Shown here piece after piece: positions 25,744 to 32,646 of a stretch of 64,000 nucleotides of DNA. Position 1 is the first letter of the stretch. Every line of letters begins with the position of its first letter. The stretch covers positions 62,001 through 126,000 of the forward strand of contig JAKSIC010000005.1 of assembly GCA_024399015.1 (NCBI GenBank), written 5' to 3'. Position numbers and translations under genes: made by a program. Below the pieces are notes generated by a model, which saw only the letters and a list, made by a program, of their open reading frames with translations, made no database searches and was not told the DNA's origin. Source of the stretch: Fibrobacter sp. Its GTDB lineage: Bacteria > Fibrobacterota > Fibrobacteria > Fibrobacterales > Fibrobacteraceae.

Positions 25744-26940
25744 CTAGAAAAAGAACTTTCCCTTGGCCCAGAATTCGGAATTGTGTTTATACATTCCGAA
25801 GAATCCTTCATCGCCAAAGACATGGTCATAGCCTCCGTACAATGTAATCTGATCATTCAGAGCATATTGTACAGCAAACCTGCCGAAGAATCCTGATTCG
25901 CTAAAATCATATTCTCCAGAAAGAGCCACTTCCATGGTACTTTGCAAAAGGGATTTTGAAATCTGGAAGCTTGCCGAAGACAAATGGTCACCATTGTACT
26001 TGTAGGCATACTGAGCCATCAAAGTCCATTCATGAGGAGCATTCCAGTCCACCCCTACAACACCGTTGAAAGTATTCTTATGGGTATAACCCATGCCATC
26101 CTTGTTGGCAACAGCTTCATCCAAGTATTCCGCAGCTTCCATACGAATCACGAAGGCATCTACAGGAATGGATACATCACCGCCAAGAACCGTCATGGGT
26201 TCATAAACGCCCTTCAAAATCGGGCCCTTTTCAGGATCCATTTCAACATAGGTGACAGGAGTCTTATTGAAAGTATGGAGAGCCGTCAAGGAGAAATCCA
26301 GATATTCCAGGAAGAATCGTAAACGAGTTCCGTATTCACAGTTCTTGATTCGTGCTTCCGGAGTTTCCAATTCCAGATTCAACTCTTCAGGAATTCTCAC
26401 ATGCCACGGGTTTGCAGGATCCGTAGGCAACTTGTCGAAACTAGCCACCGGCACAAAGATGAATTCTCCATTAAAGAAATCACCAAGGACCTTCAAATCA
26501 ACCGCATTCACCGCCATACGAATGTCGTCGTAATCGTTGGCGATAAATTCCGTATAATCCAAGGGAGAAATCAAATCTGTCACGCGAGACTCATCAGCCA
26601 CGCCCCAGACCACAATCTGCTTACCCACCTTGACTTCAATCCAATCGTTGGCGTAATCCAAGTAGGCTTCATTCAAGCTGAAACCAGTTTCTGATTCAAC
26701 GATTTTATTGTAGATGGCATTGGCGCTTACAAAGAAGGACGCATTGTCGTAAGAGCCCTTCAATTCCCCACGAACTCGCGTCCGAGAAGAAATCCAATCA
26801 TGAGGATATTCCCGCTGTAAAGCGTGGTAACTATCCACAAATCCGCTGAACTGAAGAGGAGATTCTTCCTGGGCCATAGCCCAGGAAAAACCGCCCAACA
26901 GCAGGGCGAATAAGGTCCTATCCAAAAATTTTGACAACAT
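25744..26940 (-). CDS. DUF1302-like outer membrane beta-barrel protein
   Basis: The 398-residue protein has a signal peptide ending at AMAQ, then alternating strands with aromatic girdles and a C-terminal strand ending in Phe (FWAKGKFFF), as in outer-membrane barrels. Motifs such as WIEVKVGKQIVVWG and the early SGFVDSYHA match the DUF1302 family, whose genes often sit with RND transporters. Its start overlaps the LolA-like stop by 1 bp (TAATG). It is the last gene of a five-gene operon that starts at 31178. Confidence 0.8.
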   Translation of the reverse strand: MLSKFLDRTLFALLLGGFSWAMAQEESPLQFSGFVDSYHALQREYPHDWISSRTRVRGELKGSYDNASFFVSANAIYNKIVESETGFSLNEAYLDYANDWIEVKVGKQIVVWGVADESRVTDLISPLDYTEFIANDYDDIRMAVNAVDLKVLGDFFNGEFIFVPVASFDKLPTDPANPWHVRIPEELNLELETPEARIKNCEYGTRLRFFLEYLDFSLTALHTFNKTPVTYVEMDPEKGPILKGVYEPMTVLGGDVSIPVDAFVIRMEAAEYLDEAVANKDGMGYTHKNTFNGVVGVDWNAPHEWTLMAQYAYKYNGDHLSSASFQISKSLLQSTMEVALSGEYDFSESGFFGRFAVQYALNDQITLYGGYDHVFGDEGFFGMYKHNSEFWAKGKFFF

Positions 26941-27713
26941 TATAAGCCTCGTTCCAGCTTATTCACCGTAAAGGTCTTAGGATCAATCTTGATATTGTAC
27001 TTCACATTGTTGAAGTACAATTCTGTGGCGTGATTAGACTGAACATTGTCAATACGCATCTTGCCGATGGTCCAGAAACCGTCAATCTGCTTGATGTCGC
27101 CAGTCTTGAATTTGCGCTGCAAGGATCCCATCTTGTCGAAGTAATCTACAGCCACCACCTTCAAGATATCCTTACGAATCCACATGATCTTCTTGGAGAA
27201 AACTTCATCAGCAGGATTCTTGGGAGTAGATTCCACCACATAGCAGTCAAAGCCATCCACCTTTTCGTCACGAAGGTACTTGTGGTTGTCTTCATCCACG
27301 TTGCGTTCGCCGATATCGTCATAAGTGAAATCAGAGCCCATGAAGTAATCGGTCTTGGAGCTGCTTCCGCTAATGCGGCGAGTCTTCTTCATGGCAGGGA
27401 GATAAAGCCACTGGTCATCAGACTTTCCCACTTCATCGTAATCCACCGTCAAGAAGCCTGTTCCCTTCACATCCTTCGGATAGGTAAAGAACATCACCTG
27501 CTTTGTGATCTTGCCTTCTTCCATGGCGAAGGAGGTAATCTTACGTTCACGAACACTGCCATTCTTGCTGATCAATTTCATATCCATTTCAGAAGAACGG
27601 GTATCTCCTTCAGGAACGTCGGACACCTTGACCATAATATCACGACCAGTCAGTTCGCCAGCAAAAAGTACAGAGGAAAGTGCCAATACGGTTGTTGCGA
27701 TAAACTTTTTCAT
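26940..27713 (-). CDS. LolA-like outer membrane lipoprotein-sorting family protein
   Basis: The 257-residue protein has a signal peptide ([18 protein letters not shown]) and a half-barrel pattern of strands typical of the LolA-like family (COG2834), with the motif [18 protein letters not shown]. Such periplasmic proteins can carry lipids or lipid-linked cargo between membranes. AAGGAGAATAAAA precedes the ATG. It lies 15 bp after the RND gene and overlaps the DUF1302 gene. This arrangement suggests it is the periplasmic shuttle of an export system, not the housekeeping LolA. Confidence 0.85.
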   Translation of the reverse strand: MKKFIATTVLALSSVLFAGELTGRDIMVKVSDVPEGDTRSSEMDMKLISKNGSVRERKITSFAMEEGKITKQVMFFTYPKDVKGTGFLTVDYDEVGKSDDQWLYLPAMKKTRRISGSSSKTDYFMGSDFTYDDIGERNVDEDNHKYLRDEKVDGFDCYVVESTPKNPADEVFSKKIMWIRKDILKVVAVDYFDKMGSLQRKFKTGDIKQIDGFWTIGKMRIDNVQSNHATELYFNNVKYNIKIDPKTFTVNKLERGL

Positions 27714-27728
27714 TTTTATTCTCCTTAT

Positions 27729-30098
27729 TTATTTTTTCTTCTTGTTAAAGGGGCGGACAATATAGATGAGGGCGGGAGTCAAAGTGTAGTCCGCAATCAA
27801 GGCCGCAAGTAAGCCTGCAATAGAAAGAATTCCGATTCTAGAGAGGGCATTCATTGGGCTGAATACAAAGATAAAGAACATGACGCACAAAATGATGGTG
27901 GTCATGGCCAAGGTCTTACCAATGCTCTGGAAAGTAGCCTTAATGGCCATCTTGTAGCTTTCACGATCATTGTTACCAACACGTTCCAGCTCATACTTGA
28001 TGTGGTTTGTCATGTGGATGGTATCGTCCACGGCGATACCCAAAATCATAGGCATCACAATCATGGTGATCATATCCAGAGGCATACCGAAGTAACCCAT
28101 GATACCGCCAATCAAGCAGACCGGAGCAATATTGGGAAGCATACCAATCAAACCTGCGCTAACACTACCGAAGGCAAGAATCATCAGGATAGCAATCATG
28201 ACAAAAGATCCAGCGAAGGAACGAAGCAAGCCCTTCACAAGCCTTCCGTTCATGGTGGCGTAATTCATCACTTCACCAACCACAGAAACCTTGGCGTTAG
28301 GCAAGAACTTCGTTGCGGCAACCTTGATGGAATCCAGATTTTTCACAATTTCATTGGCATCATAATTTGCCATTTCCACATGGATGTACGCAGTCTTGTA
28401 ATCTTCATCGATCTTGTCAAACAGAGCTTCCCCATCAGAGATTTCGTAGAGGAACAATAGCTGGGTCAGCATATCGGCTTCGTCAGGAGTCTTGTAGTAT
28501 TCCAAGGAGTCCCCGTTCAAAGTACGGTTCATTTCCTTCACCATCTGGGTGATGGAAGTAACACGAGGTTTTTCCCCCGAAATCTTCGTCAAGCTCAAGC
28601 CACCCAAGGATTCTTCCAACTGTTCAATGGACTTCATGTTGGCCGGTTCCTTCAAGGCATCCCCTTCCGGGAATTCAATCATGACTTCATAACTGTAAAG
28701 GCTACCCAACTTGCCATCAAGCATATCCAGCAATCTTGCCACATAGGGAATCTTTACCCCCATGGTCTTGGTATAGTCCATATTCACATCAATCTTTGTG
28801 GCACCAGGAATCTGCAGCAACATCACAACGCCAACTATAATAGCCACAGGAACAGCCTTTGTACAAACCTTCAAGGCCAGCTTTCCAAAATTCATATCCA
28901 TTTTGGTAGCACCCTGGGAAAGGGCGAAACTGGGATCAGGCTTTCCATCCTTGCCAAAGCTCATGAGAATAGGAATCAAGACCATCACATAGACAAACAC
29001 CATAAAGACGATGGCAGCCGAAATACCACCAGTCCAACGAATAGGCTTGATACCAGCAAACAAGAAGGAAAGGAGGGATGCCATAGTGGTGACCACGGTA
29101 AAGAAGATGGGCCAACCCGTTTCTTCCACAGCTTGAATTGCGGATTCCTTGCGGTTTCCCGACACGCGGAACTTCTGACGGAAGGCATTGATGTAATGCA
29201 CCGAGTAACCCACAGACAAGGCCATGCCCAAAATCACCGGAAGGGCGATAATGTTCTGATCACCCACAAGGCCAATCCAGCCGTTAATACCCAAAGCAGA
29301 GGCAATGGCAAAGACCGTGGAAATGGCAGGAACCACCACACCGCGAAGAGAGCGGACAAAGAAAATCAAGCAAAGGATGGAGATGATAAAGCCAAGGCCC
29401 ACACGAATGGCGCATTCGCTGCCGGCCACTTCACCTTCTTCCATTTCGGTATAGCTCATACCCGCAGGCAGAAACTTGTACTTGTCGCTTTTAAATTCAT
29501 CGGCAAAAATTACGTCACGAATTTTCGGGGTGATGTTATTTACGGCAAAGTCAATACCACCATCAAAAGGCAAGTAAGAAAGAACCAGCCAGCATTCCTT
29601 ACGGTCATCAGAAACAATGTTGTTGACCAGAGAAGTGCGGCTCATAATCAAGTCAACCTTAGCTTTCAAAGAATCCAGATTTTCCGGAATACCCTTTTCA
29701 AAAGGATCAATGATTTCAAAACCTTCATCATTTGCCACCGGAATAGAAAGGCGGCTAGTCAAGGATACCACCTTGTCAGCATAAGGAATTTCTGCTTCAA
29801 GGCGCTTGCCCACACGATCAATGGCCTTGAGAACTTCGGGAGTCATCACATCGTTGGCCCGCACCATCAAGGAGAAGTAGTCGTCGTTGCCGAAAATCTC
29901 CTTGAAATGATCTGTATCCTTTTTTATAGAATCCCAGTTGTCAAACCAGTTTTCTTCGTTGGAAGACAATTTCAACTGGCCCAGGCCAATGCATGAAATT
30001 ACAGTGAATAGAAAAATGGCCAACAGTATTGGCCACCGATACTTGATTTGCTTTCGGCCCAACTTACCGAAGAATTTATTGATGTCTGAAACAACCAT
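27729..30098 (-). CDS. RND-superfamily (MMPL) transporter
   Basis: The ATG at 30098 is chosen because GAGGAGGGAAAT sits right before it; the frame is open further upstream but that part is out of character. The product of about 789 residues has one N-terminal helix, a large periplasmic loop, a block of about five helices (around residues 230-400), a second periplasmic loop and a second helix block ending near the C-terminus. The MMPL/SSD-type repeat motifs ALPVILGMALSVGYSVHYINAF and MPMILGIAVDDTIHMTNH are clear, including the Asp pair in VDDT. Members export lipids and hydrophobic molecules using the proton gradient. The cargo is unknown. Confidence 0.9.
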   Translation of the reverse strand: MVVSDINKFFGKLGRKQIKYRWPILLAIFLFTVISCIGLGQLKLSSNEENWFDNWDSIKKDTDHFKEIFGNDDYFSLMVRANDVMTPEVLKAIDRVGKRLEAEIPYADKVVSLTSRLSIPVANDEGFEIIDPFEKGIPENLDSLKAKVDLIMSRTSLVNNIVSDDRKECWLVLSYLPFDGGIDFAVNNITPKIRDVIFADEFKSDKYKFLPAGMSYTEMEEGEVAGSECAIRVGLGFIISILCLIFFVRSLRGVVVPAISTVFAIASALGINGWIGLVGDQNIIALPVILGMALSVGYSVHYINAFRQKFRVSGNRKESAIQAVEETGWPIFFTVVTTMASLLSFLFAGIKPIRWTGGISAAIVFMVFVYVMVLIPILMSFGKDGKPDPSFALSQGATKMDMNFGKLALKVCTKAVPVAIIVGVVMLLQIPGATKIDVNMDYTKTMGVKIPYVARLLDMLDGKLGSLYSYEVMIEFPEGDALKEPANMKSIEQLEESLGGLSLTKISGEKPRVTSITQMVKEMNRTLNGDSLEYYKTPDEADMLTQLLFLYEISDGEALFDKIDEDYKTAYIHVEMANYDANEIVKNLDSIKVAATKFLPNAKVSVVGEVMNYATMNGRLVKGLLRSFAGSFVMIAILMILAFGSVSAGLIGMLPNIAPVCLIGGIMGYFGMPLDMITMIVMPMILGIAVDDTIHMTNHIKYELERVGNNDRESYKMAIKATFQSIGKTLAMTTIILCVMFFIFVFSPMNALSRIGILSIAGLLAALIADYTLTPALIYIVRPFNKKKK

Positions 30099-30106
30099 AT
30101 TTCCCT

Positions 30107-30129
30107 CCTCAAATCGTTTCCGATCGAGG
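30107..30129 (-). promoter_or_regulatory. GNRA-capped hairpin overlapping the RND ribosome-binding site
   Basis: On the minus strand CCTC-G-ATCG, loop GAAA, CGAT-TT-GAGG can pair. The 3' GAGG overlaps the GGAGG of the RND start, so translation could be modulated. Confidence 0.4.
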
Positions 30130-30156
30130 TTCGCTATAGCATTTTTCTTTTTTTTA

Positions 30157-30585
30157 TCACGCCAAAGCCAAAACCTTGCCCAGTTCCTGGCACTTGGATT
30201 TGCCATCATCATCGGGGGCATTTTCAATAGCCAGAGGATCGTCCACCAAAACAAGACCTGCAGAGGCAGCATCATTTTTCCAGGTATTCATGTATTCGCC
30301 ACCGCCCCAGCCGTAAGATCCGAACAGAACTACCTTCTTTCCAGAAAGAGCAGGTTTAATCTGTTCATACAAGGGCTGAAATTCGGAATCTTCAAGTTCC
30401 TCAGCACCCATAGCAGGGCAACCCAAGGCAAACTTATCAAAGACAGTAGCCGCATCAGCAGAGAAATCAGAAGTAGCGAAAACAGAGGCATCGCCACCAG
30501 CAGCCTGCACGCCAGCAGCAACTTCCTTAGCCATCATTTCCGTGTTTCCGGTACCAGACCAGTATACAATTGCAATTTTGCTCAT
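30157..30585 (-). CDS. Flavodoxin
   Basis: The 142-residue protein has the FMN phosphate-binding loop WSGTGNTEMM (residues 9-18) and the later flavin-contact loop FGSYGWGGGEYMNTW. Flavodoxins replace ferredoxin as electron carriers when iron is scarce, which fits its position downstream of a DtxR-type box and next to a DUF3793 gene. It begins 32 bp after the DUF3793 stop and lies 58 bp before the RND start. Confidence 0.95.
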   Translation of the reverse strand: MSKIAIVYWSGTGNTEMMAKEVAAGVQAAGGDASVFATSDFSADAATVFDKFALGCPAMGAEELEDSEFQPLYEQIKPALSGKKVVLFGSYGWGGGEYMNTWKNDAASAGLVLVDDPLAIENAPDDDGKSKCQELGKVLALA

Positions 30586-30617
30586 TTTTTGTTCCTTATA
30601 TTAATTTTAGATTCCTG

Positions 30618-31178
30618 TCAACTTGCGACCGTCAAACGATCCAAGGAAATACCCTGTTCAAACTGATTCCAAAGAACTTCCTTGCATTTTTTAAATACTT
30701 CAAAGATATGCATGGAATTTTGCACATCGTTATAGACCTTCCAACAGCCAATCTGTTTGTAATTACGGCCACCATAGGCAATAAAGTCCCGAACATCATC
30801 CAAGGGGTAACCCAAAAAGATTCCCACTTCATGTGGAAAACAAACGGACTTTTTCATTCGATTCTGAAACACTCTTAAAAGAGATTCCAAATCAAAGGCC
30901 GAATAGCCGAAACCCTTCAGAAAATTCTGAATATCACAGGAAAGGGAAAGTTTTTCCAGATCGCAACCTCTATAGACATAGATGTAGTAGCGACCTCTTT
31001 TTTCGGCAATCACCCGTGCGAAAACGCCCTTGGGATTCAAACTTCGATTCCATCGTGCAATAATTTCGCACAGCAGAACACCATCTGCTATTTCCAAGCA
31101 GAAAAGGTTTCCAACTTTCACACCCGCAAGAGTGGGTGCGCACTGTCGCACCAAACAAGAATCGAACATTCTAGCCAT
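30618..31178 (-). CDS. DUF3793 family protein
   Basis: The 186-residue protein matches DUF3793 through the block HEVGIFLGYPLDDVRDFI near residue 135 and the closing WKVYND region. Function is not established. Members are often found with flavodoxins, as here. Two ATGs (31178 and 31169) are candidate starts; neither has a normal ribosome-binding site because the promoter ends only a few bases upstream. It is the first gene of the flavodoxin-RND-LolA-DUF1302 operon. Confidence 0.85.
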   Translation of the reverse strand: MARMFDSCLVRQCAPTLAGVKVGNLFCLEIADGVLLCEIIARWNRSLNPKGVFARVIAEKRGRYYIYVYRGCDLEKLSLSCDIQNFLKGFGYSAFDLESLLRVFQNRMKKSVCFPHEVGIFLGYPLDDVRDFIAYGGRNYKQIGCWKVYNDVQNSMHIFEVFKKCKEVLWNQFEQGISLDRLTVAS

Positions 31179-31180
31179 AA

Positions 31181-31211
31181 TTAGATTAAGCTAACTTTTA
31201 AAAAAGGTCAA
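31181..31211 (-). promoter_or_regulatory. Promoter with DtxR-type box on the -10
   Basis: On the minus strand there is a -35 TTGACC (31206-31211), a 17-bp spacer and a -10 TAATCT (31183-31188). The box TTAGATTAAGCTAA (31181-31194) covers the -10. The predicted transcript would start at or within a few bases of the DUF3793 start codon. Confidence 0.7.
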
Positions 31212-31212
31212 A

Positions 31213-31290
31213 TATTTCCCGCCCACGGCGCACACCGGGGCGGGTAACCCTTCCAGCTCTATGAGGTAACGAACTTCGAGCTGGGCGGAG
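31213..31290. other. Structured intergenic region downstream of the porin
   Basis: Stems CCCGCCC/GGGCGGG (31218-31224, 31238-31244) and CCAGCTC/GAGCTGG (31253-31259, 31278-31284) can form. CCGCCCA (31219-31225) can alternatively pair with TGGGCGG (31282-31288). It may be the porin terminator or a small structured RNA. Confidence 0.4.
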
Positions 31291-31321
31291 GTTTTATGGC
31301 AACTTAACTATCCGCTCGCAA

Positions 31322-32452
31322 TTAGAATGCGAATACGGTTTCCAAACCGAGGTTCAGACCAACACCATCAACATCGGAATCATCACCGATACCAACATTA
31401 ACCATGGCAAAACCTGTAATTTCCAAGCCTTCCACCGGAGTAAAGTAGGCGCGAACACCCAAATCCAAGGTAGACTTGTCTTCATTCACATCGGTAGTGC
31501 GAGAATGATATTCAACAGGAACACCCAAGGTCAGGAAGTCGAGAACACCAAAGCTGGGTTCTACATAACCAAAGAAATATTCAGGAATTTCATCGCCATG
31601 ATCAATTGGAGCCTTGTCATCAAAGAGAGCATAGAACAAAGAACCCTTCACATTGACTGCGCCCAATTCCAAGGACGGTTCCACCAAGAGGGCATGGGTT
31701 GCACCCGGTTCATCTTCTCCAAGGTTGTCCATATGGAGACCATAGACCGCATGGAGGCCTACAACGCCGAACTTCAAATTCGCATCGATACCGGCATGAA
31801 GTTCATTATGCTTAGGTTCCTGATAGGACTTATAATCCACATAGGGGCGGATTGTTTGTTCACCAAGGCCCAATTCGTAGGCTACATGCGCGTCATAAGC
31901 AACGCCTACGCACGATTCTTCACCATCTTCAACAACGCAAACTTGATTGTCGTTGTCACCGCGACCAAAGCCAAGGCCAAAAACAAAGCCATTATAGTCA
32001 ACTTCAACTCCTCGGATGTCGTGTTCTGCCATACCGGCGGCATTATCTGCCGGGTCATCATATTCATAGTAGTTCTGGAAAGCGCCTTCAGAGAACGTCA
32101 GGTCACCAGCCTTAATCACAAAGTTTTCGCTCTTGGTATACTGAACGAAAGCACCGTTATAGATTGCCGCAGGATCGGCCGTTTCACCATCAGCTTCCAG
32201 CTGGACTTCCGCAGACCACTGATCATTGAACTTTACTGCAAAATTCAGATCAAAGGTGGTTGCATATTCATGGTTCACCTTGTCGTCATTGATAAGGTCG
32301 CCAGTGTAAGCGTCAAATTCCACTTCACCAGAAATTGCGACTTCAGGACCCTTGGATTCTGCAGCGGATTCAGCGGAAGCGGCTTCTTCCGCAAAAGCGT
32401 TTGCAGCAAGGAGAGAAGCCGACATTAAACCAAATGCGATATTGTATTTCAT
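31322..32452 (-). CDS. Outer membrane porin-like protein
   Basis: The 376-residue protein has a signal peptide (MKYNIAFGLMSASLLAANAFA), a short Ala/Glu/Ser-rich linker, then many alternating beta strands and a C-terminal Phe (LGLETVFAF), as in trimeric porins. I cannot tell the substrate. The mature protein is acidic. Its leader carries the same 14-bp DtxR-type box as the DUF3793 operon, which suggests metal-controlled expression. AAAAAAGGATAAATA precedes the ATG. Confidence 0.8.
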   Translation of the reverse strand: MKYNIAFGLMSASLLAANAFAEEAASAESAAESKGPEVAISGEVEFDAYTGDLINDDKVNHEYATTFDLNFAVKFNDQWSAEVQLEADGETADPAAIYNGAFVQYTKSENFVIKAGDLTFSEGAFQNYYEYDDPADNAAGMAEHDIRGVEVDYNGFVFGLGFGRGDNDNQVCVVEDGEESCVGVAYDAHVAYELGLGEQTIRPYVDYKSYQEPKHNELHAGIDANLKFGVVGLHAVYGLHMDNLGEDEPGATHALLVEPSLELGAVNVKGSLFYALFDDKAPIDHGDEIPEYFFGYVEPSFGVLDFLTLGVPVEYHSRTTDVNEDKSTLDLGVRAYFTPVEGLEITGFAMVNVGIGDDSDVDGVGLNLGLETVFAF

Positions 32453-32542
32453 TATTTATCCTTTTTTCTTTTTGTTATAAACTTTAGGGGCTGTGTCGGG
32501 CATTGCCATCATCTAAAGGATGATTGCCACGCTATTTTTTAG

Positions 32543-32571
32543 CTTATACAAACTTTGTTAGATTAAGCTAA
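32543..32571 (-). promoter_or_regulatory. Porin promoter with DtxR-type box
   Basis: On the minus strand there is a weak -35 TTAGCT (32566-32571), a 17-bp spacer and a good -10 TATAAG (32543-32548). The box TTAGATTAAGCTAA at 32558-32571 overlaps the -35 and is identical to the box before DUF3793. A ~90-base leader with a small ATCATC/GATGAT hairpin follows. Confidence 0.6.
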
Positions 32572-32589
32572 TTAAGAGTTTGTAAATTA

Positions 32590-32621
32590 GGGCCGTTGGA
32601 GGAGACACGTTCCAACGGCCC
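32590..32621 (-). terminator. Strong hairpin after feoB
   Basis: A perfect 11-bp stem GGGCCGTTGGA/TCCAACGGCCC with a 10-base loop is extended by an outer GTAAAT/ATTTAC pairing. It lacks a good T-tract, so it could be a terminator or an mRNA 3' stabiliser between feoB and the porin promoter. Confidence 0.65.
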
Positions 32622-32646
32622 CGATTTACGTTGTTACAAAAGGTTA

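Noticed and set aside
30099-30275. Upstream extension of the RND frame to 30275
   Set aside because: The added residues overlap the flavodoxin gene in another frame, and a strong ribosome-binding site marks ATG 30098 as the start.
31213-31320. Known riboswitch or housekeeping RNA (cobalamin, RNase P, SRP or 6S type)
   Set aside because: I looked for the conserved boxes of these RNAs and found none. Only unexplained pairing remains.
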